A DNA stretch of 64,000 nt from positions 1,778 through 65,777 of the forward strand of contig VZRG01001542.1 of NCBI GenBank assembly GCA_013397435.1, written 5' to 3'. The notes below the pieces were generated by a model. The model had not been told where the DNA came from, did not search any database, and saw only the letters and a program-made list of their open reading frames with translations. A program made the translations under genes and the position numbers. Positions 11,004 to 24,231 of this stretch are shown one piece after another. The stretch is from Erythrocercus mccallii. Its lineage: Eukaryota; Chordata; Aves; Passeriformes; Dicruridae. Each line of letters opens with the position of its first letter. Position 1 is the first letter of the stretch.

Positions 11004-11738
11004 TACAGAAAAGGAGGACTTCTTATAAGACATTTAGAAGCCTTTGTTTTGTTGCAGATGTTCTGCTTGTAACCTCAATCTTTACAGCACGTGGTTATGT
11101 TGCAACAGATCTCATTTTGGCTGTGCTCAGTTTTCTGACATTGATACCAGTAGTTTGGCTCTGTGGGTTTTAATTCTGTGGACTGCAGTCTCCCCGGTTA
11201 CATCTCTAAGCCTCCCTCCAGGTGACAGGAGCATAAAGGGAGGGTGAAGAGGTCTCAGATGACTGTGTCCTTTGAGTTATTCTTTGCCATTTGATCATTT
11301 CTTATTAGAACTACTTTGTATATGCTATATGCAGGGCAGTAATTAAAGTTAAAGTGGAGGGGGAAAAATTATTAAAGGTTTGATGGTTAAAAAGACTGAA
11401 TACATATAATCTCTTTTATACTGCTTGTTTACATGAAATGCCAAAATAGTATGTGTCATGCTTGGACCTGTGAGCTTTCAAGTCTACTTAAACAAAGATG
11501 AGAAGCAAAAACAATGCAGATCTGCATCACCAGATAAATGTCAAGGAATCAGTGCAGATAATAACATACAATGCATCTTAGAAAAGTGGCTAATGCCCAG
11601 CTTGCTTTTTTAACATGATTTTTTTATCTAGTCCTTGGCAGTTGACAATATCTTTAAAATCTTCATCTCAATTTTTATAATTTTTTTATTGCTAGAACAA
11701 AAATTATTTATCTCACCTCCATTTTTTTAATTACTGAT

Positions 11739-13114
11739 TGTAATGGTTTTAGTATCTGCTAGAATTATTTACTCTTTTTCTGCTGTGAGTTAGGATTAGG
11801 AAAAAAGCAAAGCAGGTTCAAAACTTAAAAAGGTATAAAGACAGGTTTATTAACAAAACTACAAGAGAGAAAAAAATTAATAGGAGTCAGAATAAAATCT
11901 TCAAAACCCTTCTCTTTCCCCCCAACAGCTTCTTTTCTTTCTCACAGACAACATATAAAAACAAAACTTGGAACTCTAAGTCAGTTTGCCACTTATAAAA
12001 TAGTCTTTCATCAGTTCATTTGGAGAGAGAAGTCTCTTTTGGTTTACCGTGGAAACTTCCCACAAGACAAGAAGGGTCTTCTTGTGGCCTTTAATTCTCA
12101 CAAAAGCAGCCATCTGAGAATCTGCAGTTGTGAAGTCCCTCCCATGTTACACAGCCTCCCACCTCTGCAATATGGGTCATGCATACTCATGGGGTATCAT
12201 TTTAAAGATGAACAGTTCCAAAAGCAAAGGTTTTTCTTCCTCTCTAGGAACAGAGATCTTTTCTCTTTCTAGGGGCAGATCCTCATTTTCTTCTCATCTC
12301 TCTCTCTCTGTTCAAACTTCTCATAAGATTACAGTTACTGCAATATTTAATTAGTCTATCACAAATACCTTTGCTTATATCTGCACTCTGAACATTCTTA
12401 TCATCTCCCCAACACATATTTTTCCACAATTTAAAAGGACATTTTAGTATATCACAGTTCATTACCATAGCTCGCAAATGACTTTCAGCCTAAAACCAAA
12501 GCATCTTCTCATCTCTTCCATCTAAGATGTAACTTTTCCTTCTCTGACTTTGATGCCTTCATATTGTCTCTCTACATGTCTCCACTCTGTCCCTCTTCTC
12601 TCGCTCAGAATTTGATGTTTTGCAAGTTTCATCTGTCAAGGAAAGATTCGACTGGGACAGGGCATTCTCTCCTCCTCTCCCCTGGTCTGGGAGCCAGCAG
12701 AGCAGGGCCAGCCCTGCCAGTCTCTCTTACCTGTCTGGAAGAAAAGAGAGGTTTTCTCAGAATTCCTCTGATTTTTAATCTGTGTAGTCCAGAGGCGCAT
12801 TCCATATTTAGCTGGTTTATCAGGCTATCAACATTCAAAGCCACTCACTAGTTGTTTTTTTCCACAGCTTTCTTCAATCAGTGCAAAACCAGCAAGCTGA
12901 AAATCTGCTTGTTTTACCACATGCACCCTTCTCAACAAATGAAACAGTTAAAGTTGTCTTTGTTTTTCAGGATGATAAAACACAAGAGTAACTCCCAAAT
13001 CTCCAATTAATTCATATTGCATTGTGTTTTCTACAAATAGTACTCTTTCTAAACAACTGCATTAAACATTCTGGAGGTGTTTGGAATTGGGAGTGGGGGA
13101 TTATTGTCCCCACA
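11739..13114 (-). mobile_element. ERVL-like solo LTR, long form
   Basis: The + strand starts TGTAATGG and ends CCCCACA, giving TG...CA termini on the minus strand. A minus-strand AATAAA (complement of 11846-11851) lies about 110 bp from the 3' end. The sequence resembles long songbird ERVL LTRs in its order of blocks, as far as I recall them. No target duplication was found, so one edge may be wrong; an alternative shorter end is at 12456. No coding sequence was found. Confidence 0.6.
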
Positions 13115-15145
13115 GTAGTAGGGGCCATGAATATTCACATCCACTTATTGGGGCCTTATCCCTGGCAAGAAGGTTGATGATTTCCCTGTCACTAGAGTTC
13201 TTATGATGCTGTCTCGAGGTGTTCTGGAATAACTCTGTAAATATTTAACTAAATTCAGTACAGAAGCTGTTAAATACCTCATAGTTACAAGTGTGTGTGT
13301 GTGTGTGTGTCTAAATGATGCTTGTTGACAAAACTAAGGTAAACAGCTCTGGAAAGCTCAACTGTGCAAGTATTGTATTCTCATGCCTAAAATATAGAGA
13401 TTGTAATGTATCTTCCTGTTGCAATAATATAAAACTAGCCTTTCTGTTGTGGTATTAACAAACAAATAATTATGTACTAAAAGAATAACATACAAAAGCA
13501 GGAAAGAATGGAGACAGGCAATTTCTTTCCTGTTGTGTATTGAAGGCATTGCAACACGTGACTGTTTTATCAATAATTTCACTAAACAAAGAAGTATTTC
13601 TGGCCCATTGTTACTAGAAATATATCATAAACTACAAGTCATGAGTATATCAATGTACGTATGGCTTATAAACAGAGTAGATATACTGCTTGGTGACAGC
13701 CTAGCCTTAATTCCACTGATACAAAAGATTTATTCATAAAGCAGTGAATGCCTTAGTGAAAGCATTTTTATGTTGTCATAACTGGGCCCTCACAGCCACT
13801 CATTTCAATTACTTTGCACTTGTGATTTCAACTTATAATTACATTCTAACTGAGGTCATCCAGACAGGCATAATTCTTTTTTTCATTATTAGAATTCCAT
13901 AATCCAGAGGATCCTAATGTTGTTAGAATATTAAAGTCACAGGACTAATGCTAAGGGTTATAAGGTAAATAAGTACACATATGCAATATTTATTTTTTCA
14001 GGCAATTTTCTAGACTGTCAAGATACACACTAAAATATTCTTATTTTTTCTTTGAAAAAGCATTCATTGATTTGATTGTAAAAACAGTTTTCTCATATAT
14101 CTTATGCTTAAGCTAATTAAAAACGTGACGATATTTACTGAACCTCCACATTGCATTTTTTGTTTCTAAAAAATTCACTTTCACAAGCACAATTTCCCCA
14201 AATCCTTCTATATTGACCCTTTCATGAGCCTGAGATCACTGTTTATTGATCACCAGCAACGTCTCAGAGCCTATAAAGTCACATAACGAGTATGCTGTTG
14301 TCATGAATGAGCTTCAAGTTGTCTTTTGAATTAGATAATAAGCAAATACACTTTTCATCTCAAGTAAGTGGTTTTCTTGAGAAAAGGAGAGCTGACTAGC
14401 TTAAATTATCCAGGATTATAGCGACATGTCACTAAGCATGAGAGAAATGTGTGCCTGCTCTATATATAACTTGGCTGTACTTGCTAACTCCTGCATGTAA
14501 GAGGATTCACCCTGGCCTCTTTGTTTCTGGCACTGATGAGGCAAGACTATACCTTCATGAGACAGGTTATAGGCTCAGGCCTAAATATTTTATTTTAGCT
14601 CTTTTCCTGCTTGCATCTTATCTCTTTGATTTTATCAGTCAGAAACAGACTTTTGGGTTAATTCTCTAGGCTCTGATTTGAGTATACTTTTTTACTCAGT
14701 TTTTCTCTGTCTTTGCATTCAGATTAGTCATTGCATCCAGATTGTTCTTAAGGGTTTTTTCTTGTTTGGTTGGTTTGATTTGATTTTTTGGGGCTTTTCT
14801 TGGTTGTTTGGGTTTTTTTTAATGGAAATTTTTATTACGGCCTTTTCTCTCCTCAGCATCTCTGTATCCAAAATACTGGAACATTTTTCCTAAGCTATGC
14901 AGAGCTAGTCTTTTCCAGCTCTATCCGTTCAGGATACCATGCTTCCTCCTGTTGCTGGTTCTCCCTTGGGACCTGTAAGTGCTCACCCTTGTGAGTAGGA
15001 CCCTTGACAGCTGCATGGTTGGCAGCACAAGGATCTAGCAGCACTGACTCCTGCTCAGCTGGTCATGAGGCCACTCTTCACAGCATCAGTTTGCACCTTT
15101 TTCAGACAGACACCACCATCCTTTTTTTTGTACTTTATCATGTGT
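13115..15145. other. Intronic sequence without recognised gene
   Basis: Mostly unique AT-rich DNA. It holds a (GT)10 microsatellite at 13291-13310 and a G/T-rich tract around 14755-14820. Nothing else was recognised. Confidence 0.6.
13291..13310. repeat. (GT)10 microsatellite
   Basis: Ten perfect GT units. Confidence 0.95.
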
Positions 15146-15258
15146 TCATAGAATAGGAAGGGACCTTTAAAGGGTCATGCAATCCAAACCCCTGCAATAT
15201 GCTGGCACAGCTTTAACTAAATCAGGTTGCTCGGAGGCCTTTCCAGCTCAACAGTAGA
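15146..15258 (-). mobile_element. CR1 LINE, 3'-end fragment
   Basis: The segment reads TCATAGAAT, GGAAGGGACC, then CAATCCAAACCCC and a CAGGTTGCTC block. This is the reverse of the CR1 3' UTR and its ATTCTATGA tail. It is an old 5'-truncated copy of just over 100 bp. Confidence 0.8.
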
Positions 15259-15734
15259 AAAAATTTGAATGTCTCAGGATTTCATGATTATTTTTAAAAC
15301 TTTTTTTTTTTTTTTTGCATGCGTACCATTAGGCACTCTTATTCACTGATTGACATCCTTTACAGAGGCCAATTGCTCCTCAGTGATTTCTAATAATCTC
15401 CCTGGTCTGTTTCGAATTCCTGTATGATCCTCTGTATGAAGTTTAGACTGAATGATCTCTTGAGAGTGAATAGTCTTGTACTCTGTTCTGTCTTACCATT
15501 GTGTAAACCTGTGTATTAGTCGAGGCTTTGATACAGGTTCATAGACAGTACAGTTGCAAACATAGAAATAATTTTTATATGTAAAAGACATTCTTAGTTG
15601 ATGAGTCATCTAGCACAATGAAGGAAGTTCAGAGTGAGAGGGTCAGCCAACTGGGAATGTCACATAGAGAAATTGTGGGATATCTTGTTAGATTTTCAAA
15701 AGCTGACTGATATTACGTTAGGATTGCAGTTTGG

Positions 15735-16075
15735 AGACAGGCACATGACTGAGCACACTGAAGGTCATGCGACAAACAGCCGAAGTTTATTGTTGGACAC
15801 TCCCTTTTATAGGGGGTTCAAAATTCCTGTACCTGGACACCTGACTGGTCAGGCTAAAATTTATCTGTGCAACTTCAGACCAGCTGTAGCTGTGGCAGAC
15901 TGATGGCCTAAACAAAAGTAATCTTGCTCTGAAGGCAACCATGCTTTTAGTGGAGGTCAGGATAAAGCTTTTCAAAAGTCCTTCCCAATCAAAATTTTTC
16001 TGATTAGTTGTTTTGTGAAAGTATGATTCTTCCACCTACCTATGACTAAAATACGTGCTGCAGCTGTTACACTTC
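15735..16075 (-). mobile_element. LTR with alpharetrovirus-like TATA/poly(A) core
   Basis: On the minus strand a TATAAAAG box (complement of 15804-15811) is followed 12 nt later by AATAAA (complement of 15786-15791). The poly(A) signal therefore lies just upstream of the expected cap site, as in Rous sarcoma virus-type LTRs. A possible U5 of about 50-80 nt follows. The outer edges are estimates; no target duplication was identified. The core motifs are seen directly and the class assignment is inference. Confidence 0.55.
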
Positions 16076-17658
16076 AGTAAACTTTTAAAGGAAAGGAGGG
16101 TTAGAACTCATGGATTGTGCATAGGCTTGCTGTTTCCAACACAGACTAGTGTCTAAATTAATTTAGGAAAAATCATATAGCTTGAATTATTTGTTCTCCT
16201 CCTGAGATCTGGCAGAAACCTGGAAACATGTGACAAAATACTGGTGAATAAAGGGCTGCACAACCTAAGTTTGACAGGAGTATTTTTTAAAAATTCATGT
16301 ATCTACATGCCTACAGGGATTATTTACTGGTTAAGAGGATTGAATTTTAATGGATTGTCATGAAACTGTCTTTATACCACAGTGAGTAAAATGCTTTTTG
16401 CTGCTGTAAGTAGTTATCTGTGTATAATATTGTTGTCTTTTTTTGTTAAATGTTAGTATAGGTCATTAGAAATGGATGAGATTTATTGCATGCTACTGCA
16501 TAAAATATGGTGAGAGAAGGTGAGTGTCTTTTGGTTATATTCCAGTTATTAGTATTGTACTGCCTTTGTTATGACACAATACACCACAAGTGACTTAAAA
16601 TAAAGGAAACCAAGTAAACTTTGTTACTCTATGTTTTACTGTTATGTTGGCCTAGTAGAAGTACTCTTACACACTTGAAAATTCCAGGAGAAAATCCTTT
16701 TCTTTATTATGGAAACTATGTTCAAGAGTTTTTAAAAATTTTTTTATACTTCAGGGGAAAAGATTAATATCTAATTTTTTGAATGTGGACACTTGGTCAA
16801 CGCATAAATTTTATTCAAGAGAGCACAGATATCAAAAAGTTAAATACTTATATGTGATCTGGTATATATTGACAATAAAAGCATCTAGATAAAAAGTACT
16901 GACTGGAGCCATATCAGACATTTACTTGTGAGGAACCTCACTGAAGTAACCGTGAGAGTCTGTTGCACTTTTAGTTAATAGTAGTAATAAACATTTAGCA
17001 GCAATAGAAATATTTAGAAATAGAGCTGCAGTTGTTGAAATGAGTTCTAAATATTCCAGAACAAGGTGATTGGTCTGTAGGATTAATGTCCTACTCCTTC
17101 AGTAGGAGATGCGAGAAATACAAATGCCATCATGCATGCTTTTCACCTTTTGTACAGTTCAACTCCCTTCCAAATGACATTATTAAAGTCCTCCTACTGC
17201 AGTGCTTTTTCCACTTGCCTTCCAAACACAATGTTTTGAGGGAGAAAAATTAAGAAACATTAAGAAAGTAAATTAAGAAAGCTGTTATGGGCCAGTGAAA
17301 ATGGTGATTATGTCTGGTTTTGATCTCTGAGGGGGAAAAGGGGACAGTGGAGGGAATATGCAACAGGATTTTTGTCTGTTATGACCTGGACTAAGCCTGT
17401 ATCCCATGGAACATCATGGACTGTCATGAGACAGGAACTGGGAGCACAGATTTGAACTACTAATGAAATAGAGTGTACTCAGTCCTCTGCACTGGTGCAG
17501 GCTCCCATGGTAAGCCACTATCTAAGATGGGTCACAGCTGCCCTCCTTTTCTTAGTATGATGTTGTTCCCAAACCACCTTATCAAAGCCAGTATTAAGAG
17601 AGTGGACAGACCCATTTCAAGTGGTTTTTTCAGGTTCTTTCTGCATGCAGCTTTATTG
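16076..17658. other. Intronic sequence without recognised feature
   Basis: AT-rich, apparently unique sequence. No exon, tRNA or recognised repeat was seen. Confidence 0.55.
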
Positions 17659-18342
17659 CAAAGACCCATAAGGATCACTGAGTCCAACCCATCACTCTGC
17701 TCAGGACAGCCCCAAAAACCACACCATGTGCCTGAGAGCATTGTCCAAACACCTCTTGAACTCTGTCAGGTTTGGTGCTGTGAGCGCGATTCTGGGGAGC
17801 CTCTTCCAGTGCCCAACCACCCTCTGGGTGCCATTTTCATGGCATCCAGCCTAAACCCTCCCTGGCACAGCTTCAGACCACCTCCTCAGGTCATGTCACT
17901 TGTCACCAGAGAGATCACTGCCTGCTCCTCTGCTTCTGCTTGTGAGAAAGATGTAGACTGCAGTGAGGTCTCCCCTCAGACTCCTTCAGGCTGAACAGAC
18001 CAAGTGGCCTCTGCCACTTCTCACAAGGCTTCCCCTCAAGACCCTTTATCACCTTCATTACCCTGCTTTGGACAATTTCTAATAGTTTCTTGGGTTTGTT
18101 TTGTTTTGTTTTGTTTTGGTTCGGGGTTTTTTTGTGTGTTTTTTGTTGTTGTTGTTGGTTGTTTGTTTTTTTTTTTGTGGTACCCAGAAGTGCCCCCAGC
18201 ACTGGAGGTGAGGCTGCCCCAGTGCAGAGCAGGGCAGGACAATCCCATCCCTTGCCTGGCTGGTGATGCTGCCCTTGATGCCGCCCAGGACATGAGTGGC
18301 CCTCCTGGCTGCCAGGGCACTGCTGACTCGTGTTCAGCTTCT
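17659..18342 (-). mobile_element. CR1 LINE fragment, 3' region
   Basis: The + strand reads as the reverse complement of a CR1 3' region: GAGTCCAACCC, then the CTCTTCCAGTGCCCAACCACCCTC block, the CTGAACAGACCAA block, and TACCCAGAAGTGCCCCCAGC. The copy is not coding. A T/G-rich tract (18090-18180) splits it where the sequence passes from the AATAGTTTCTTG block to the GTACCCAGAA block. The apparent 173-codon frame on the + strand at 17473-17994 is an antisense accident. Confidence 0.85.
18090..18180 (+). repeat. T/G-rich tract inside a CR1 copy
   Basis: TTTTG units followed by TTG units and long T runs, about 90 bp, placed within otherwise continuous CR1 sequence. It probably expanded from a short T-rich seed or was inserted. 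Confidence 0.8.
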
Positions 18343-20634
18343 ATATCCCTCTATGGTGCTAGTCTCCAGCCTTTTGTACCATTTATTAGCATAGAAAATT
18401 AAAGTTAAATAATTATTGCTTGTAGTTTTCTTCAAATCTGTCTCAGAGATTCTTTGGGCTGCTCAGAAAACTTTGGGCTGCTTTTTTGCTCATGACAGGT
18501 TATTTTCTGGCTCTGCCTATCCCATCATAGATCAGTAATTTTACAATTTTAGTCCTACAAAAGTAGCCAAAAGAAAGACGTTCTCCCCAAAGGAAAAGCC
18601 TGAGGGTCATGTTGATTTCACACATTTAATTTAGCTGTCACCTTCGTGTTTTCCCTCCCTGGAAACTCCCTCCCTCCTCTACTACCATGGGATCCCTCGT
18701 TGACAATACATCATTTCTTAAATCAATGAGTCAACAGAGGTGTTAGCCAAACTGAATATTTAAAATATGATGATGTACTCTCTTCCAAGTCTTTGGCTAA
18801 TTCTGCAGCAGAGTTCAGTATAATCTGCAAACTTTCACATTCTTTGTATAGTTTTGGATTTTTCATCTTGCATCAAGTGCTGAGCTATGAAATGAAATAG
18901 AGAATGTATGAGTTCCTTGTCAAGAAGGAGAAATATTTTCATAGAGAAAGTGTTAAGGAACTTCCTTAAGACATGGATCAAGCATTATTTAATGGCTTGG
19001 CCCTCACAGCTGAGTAAATATTTTCCTATGCATTTAATCAATCAAGGATTTTTGAGCGTCTCAAAGTTTGACTTGTCTTTTTATCTCACACTATCAGTCT
19101 GTTGAAGAATTGAAACAAAACTGTATGTTATTATAGCAACCATTTGAAACAGCTTCTATTCCAGACATTTAGCTTGTTTAAGGGAGTGTGACTGCTGAAA
19201 AATATGGAACAAAAGTAATTTTTAATCTGCTCTGGCTGCATTTTACTGCAGATGTAATTTTTCCTAGTAATGGGTGCATCAATTCTCAATGTACACACTT
19301 GTTTCGCTTGTTTGAACTATCAGTTTATGATTGTTTCAAATGTATAGAATATCACTACTTTCATAGCTGATGCAGAAGCAAAGTGGTGGTTATACAATAT
19401 TATACGATAAATAATTACACAAAGGAATAATACAAAGTCACTGCTAGGACAGGTACATGAATATGGCATGTGTATGTTTTTAAAAATCTTCCCTTCTTGC
19501 AAATGCTTTTTCAGCAAAAGTTGTAATGATAGTTAAGCCTGTCCAAGATACTGTGATTTACTGACCCTTATAATAAAGTTTCTTGCTTGCATTTAGTCTA
19601 ATTCATTTTTCAATGTTTTGTCAGCCCCACACAGAATGAGAAGTCTTGATATAAGGGAACAATATAAATGTAAGATTTTGTAGTTTCACATGCTACCAAC
19701 AGGCCACAGGAGTCTGGGAGTCTGGGAGGAGTTACTCACAGATTTATTATGTGAGCAGAACTATGGGTAACTTAGGGAACTTTTGTACATAATATTTTTT
19801 CTTTACTAGGGAATCTCAGATTTTACATTCTGATCAACTTTACTTACTGCTCACACTGCTAGATGGGCACTTCCATATTGCTAGCAGAAGAATGTTGTTC
19901 CCTGGCTCTACTAAGACTTTAACATGCTGACACAGCATCTACCAGCCTGCTCCAACTAGAGGAAAAAAAAACCTAAGATGATTTGATGATACATTATATA
20001 TGTTGAGTTATTCTTGCTTAACAAGAAATCTTTACTCAGGATAAACATGTAATGGACAAAGTGTTTTCAAAGACTCCCAGAAACCTGCTTAACAGGCAGA
20101 AATGGGGTTTTATATATTTTTTTAGGTGATTGCAGAAAGCTGGGAGAGAACTATAAAGCAGAAGAATTAAGAAAATGGTGTGAAGTGAAAATGGCTTTAC
20201 ATCCATAGTGTTAGAGAAGGTCTGCATTTCCAGTGATAGGCAAAGGTGGCTATTTGCAAATTTCTTCATCTCAATCTATCTGGAGTGAAATTATTTGCTT
20301 TATACTGGTAAGGAGTGGAGAATCTTATGTCAGTTTGAGGGAGTATGGATGAATATAACCCATACGATATGTGACTCTATTGTGCTGCATATTGCTTTTG
20401 TCTGGCATTTGTCAGACCTGCTCATTTTCACAGAGAACAAACATTTTCCTAATCCATTAAAATTCAGGGCAATTTTCAAGGTTGGTTCTGAAGTTGCCAC
20501 TAGCAAGTCATGTTAAATGGATATTATAAACTGATAGATGCAGTCATCTAAAAAATTTCCCATTTAGACATTATAACAGTGCCTCCTGGTATTATGGTAA
20601 ATGCATAATTAAAAAGCCTGTTTAACTTCACCAG

Positions 20635-20646
20635 CACCTGCAGGTG
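20635..20646. promoter_or_regulatory. Palindromic double E-box
   Basis: CACCTGCAGGTG is a perfect 12-bp palindrome made of two abutting CANNTG E-boxes of the CACCTG/CAGGTG type, bound by bHLH and ZEB/Snail factors. It lies in a stretch with several TAAT cores (20600-20720). Function is not shown. Confidence 0.35.
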
Positions 20647-22573
20647 TATTGGCAGCACACAGAAGATTATTCTGATCCATTATTCTTAATTCTGACACTG
20701 GATTATTTAATCTGTTTCATTGACTCTAAATTGGAAAGCGGAAAGATGTGGGATGGAAGATTCGTTTCTCACTCTCATGCTAGGTGAGGTGTACCAGGCA
20801 TCTTGTCAGACACTGGGAAATATGTGTGTTTCAGACCCTTATTAGTTTTGGTAACTTGTTTCTGAACAAGTTCAGCCTAATCCAATGTCTATTTCTGAAA
20901 GCAAAAGGTATGGTTAGGGTTTAGGGGTTTTTCTTTAATTTTATTTTGGTTTTTATTCTGGTTTGGGTTTTTTAAGTGTAATTTTTCTTCCCCCATCCTT
21001 CCAGTTCCACTGTATGGATGGAACAAAATAAAAAGAAGGTATTTCTTCCCATTTACGAGGCAAGAAGTTTACTTCTGCACTGGGATATAGTTACAGTTAG
21101 TTATAGATTTAATGGCTGACTGAGCACTAGAGAAATAACCAATGGATAGCTTAAATATTGAACAGAAACCACTGAGATTGTAGTGCTGTTAATTAGCTCT
21201 TAGTATTATGTGTTTTCATTTATAGCATTGGATGCATCTGTTATTAATGTAGGTTTTTATGCTTTGGAATTTTTGTTTTAATTCAACACTAATTAAAAGT
21301 TAGTGATATTCATGGGCTGTGCTTTGTTTAGGGTCAGAAGCAGGACTAGTTGAATAAGAAATTAATATTCAGGCAGTAAAACATGTGGCCAAAATGAATA
21401 GTTTTGATATGAAATGAGATGATTAGTGTAGATGACTGCACGGGCAATTTAAAGCTTTAGTGAAATATATCTTTTGGCTTTGAAATTTAATTAATCCTAG
21501 CTCATTGCACAGTGCTATACACTGTTCAAGCATATGCAGCATTTATAATCATTCTGATTCTCAAGACTGCCATGGAAGTGCATTTCAAATTACAAAGTCA
21601 CAGCAATTTCTACCATGACCGGGTCAATTCAGAGATGGACAAAAGAGTGCATTGAATTTAGCATCTAAATCTGAGAGCAGAAAAATCCAGAGGAACCTCC
21701 ACAGTTGCAGTGGGATAAAACAGGAATTAGGGAGGGTAGGACAGCTTAACTAGGTGTATTTTATCCAAAGCTTGTCTGTAAGGATTTTCTTGCTAGTGTC
21801 AGAGGGAATTGTTGGATCAAAGAAAAAGAAAATGTGAAAATAGTATGTTCAATGATAGCACCTAGGGAATCTGTCAACAGCTCCATGTCATCACCTGGGA
21901 TTACCTGAGCTTATGTTAGTGTCTGTGCTCTATATATTGCATATTGGTAGCTACCATCTTGTAAAATATTGTTTATATGGGAAGAAAAATACCAAGTATT
22001 GGCTGGTTTTTACAGTTCCATGGTATTTAATTTGAACGCTCATTGACTATTTGTGTTGGAAGTGGCAAGGAATAGTGCTTTAGTCTTTTTTTTTGTAATG
22101 CATTGTTGATTTATCTAGACAAGTAATATCTGTTTGAAATAGCAGTGTGCAGCTTTTTGCTGAAATAGTGACTGTCATTATCAAGTTTATAAATTATTCC
22201 AATGAAGAAATGGAATAACTATGATCAAATTTTTATTCTGATACATCTGTTACGGCATAAATAAAAATTATGCTAGCATCTGGTAGGAGATAATACTTTT
22301 TTTAAAGACTTAAGTTACTGGCATGATATAGCATTTTAAAAGTAGAAGTGATGATGACAATGTATTGCTGCCTTATCAGAAAATGCAGCTGTGAAGAAAA
22401 TTCCTCATCCTAGCAAGTAATCTATTACCTGTCACATTCTCTGCAGCTACTGATCTTCTTCTATCATATTATTAATTTATCTAATTTGGATATGAGGATA
22501 AGCAGAAGCAGTTACTCATTCTGTCATTACAGTGTTTAAATTAAAATAATATCTGAGTACACAAGAATATGTG

Positions 22574-22620
22574 TTACCAATGAAATAATACTCCAAAACT
22601 GAGTATTATTTCATTAGTAA
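22574..22620. repeat. Short inverted repeat, 19-bp arms
   Basis: The left arm TTACCAATGAAATAATACT (22574-22592) and right arm AGTATTATTTCATTAGTAA (22602-22620) pair with a single mismatch around a 9-nt loop. No transposase or target duplication was recognised. Confidence 0.85.
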
Positions 22621-23239
22621 AAAAAAGTATCAGCACACCTGCTGGTGTAAATTTTAGATATATTTTAAGGTGAATGTCACTGTAAGGAATGTGAATAGCA
22701 TACAGAAACATAGAGCAAGAAAAGATGATATTTTTCAAAATGAACTGATAATGTAAAGGTCTAGAGTGATATCACCTTGATCTGCACTAAATATTTTAAA
22801 TAAAACTAGCCTCATTAGCCCAAGGAGGGGAAATATGCCAGCAAAATGCTTCATGATGGAATTAAATTGAGCCTTATGCCACAAGCAATGCAGGTTGTAA
22901 ATCTCACAACTGAGGAAACTAATCGAAATTAAGCATATTAGGTATATAAAAATAAAAATATGAGGATGCCAGAGGAAACAACCCCCCCCTTATTAATAAG
23001 TGAATGAAATTTGTGTGAATGATTGTTGTGGACTCACTGATTTTTGCATGGACAGTACTTCTGTTAGAGGACAAGAATTTTGATCAAACATTTCCAGCAA
23101 TGAGTTTTCATCCTTGTGACTTCCCTCAGGATGGATCTCCATGGAATAGATTCCTGAGACATGAAAGCTGTGTTCCTGGGGAAAAAAAGAAGTAGCCTTC
23201 TTTTGTTTATGTTATTTTTGGATTTGTTGATGTTTTCTT

Positions 23240-23290
23240 TTTTTTGGTGGGATTTTTTGGGGGGTTTTTGGGATTTTTTTGGTTGGGTTG
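23240..23290 (+). repeat. G/T-rich tract with quadruplex potential
   Basis: Four G runs of at least three (23249, 23259-23264, 23270, 23285) are separated by T-rich loops of 5-12 nt on the strand that is transcribed into SV2C pre-mRNA sense. Confidence 0.75.
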
Positions 23291-24231
23291 TTCTTGCTTT
23301 ATTTTGTTTTCTTTATCTAATGCAGAGGATAGAACAGTTCTCACTTCTCCTTTCCTTCCAAGAAAACAAAAATTCTTGGTGCATCTTTTGACCTTTGGAA
23401 GAGCAAGCTGATCACTCTGGGTAGCCATGCCATCAGGTGATTTTTACTTAAGTTTCAATGTTGGATCGAGACAAATAGGTATTGTAGGTATTTGGGAGTC
23501 TAAACTTTTGGTGACATAAAACGTGTTGCCAAATTTTGTGTTGCATTATGTCCTTTCTGCTTTCTAAATATTCCAGAAGTCCTATCCACTTAGTTTCAGT
23601 TGTTTTTCAATATTGGAGGCTTTATATACTTCTATATCTATCTCCCTTTTTGAGTTATCTGGAACATTTGGATTTGATTTCCTTTGAAAAGGAAAAAAAT
23701 ATTTAAGAAACGCCCAGGTTTGTGTTCTTTTTTATTAATTTTTTTTTAAATTTTTTTTAGGCTATATGTTTTCTGTATTTGTGAGACTTCTCTTTAGAAC
23801 TATAGTACTAGGCTGCCTCACAACAATTTTTCTTTTACTAAATAATTCATCAAATTACAATAATGTCTGTCACAATATTACAAGCCCTAATTTTTTTAAT
23901 TGTTTGTGCCACTGATACTGTTTTTTCTCATTATCTTAAAGATCATAAAGAGGTTTGCATGAAGAACTGTTGAGTTACTTGCTCTTTTCTTTTCCTGTCT
24001 ATGCTGGTCAGCTGAGTATGATATTACTTTTTCTTGGTTTTGCTTTCAATTCCATTTTCTTGATTTTCATGGCTGAGATCCTGTATTGCAGCTTATCAAT
24101 ATTGTTTGAGAACAGAATCATTTTGTGTGAACATGGCACAGAGTTAATTTGATTTTTATTTATATAGAATTTCTGGGTTGGTATTTGACTGAATGTCATC
24201 AGATGTTTTGTAGGCATATTTGAAAGTGGTG

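Noticed and set aside
17473..17994. 173-codon open frame on the + strand
   Set aside because: Most of it is the antisense of a CR1 3' region; the protein has only low-complexity Pro/Ser/Cys content typical of that.
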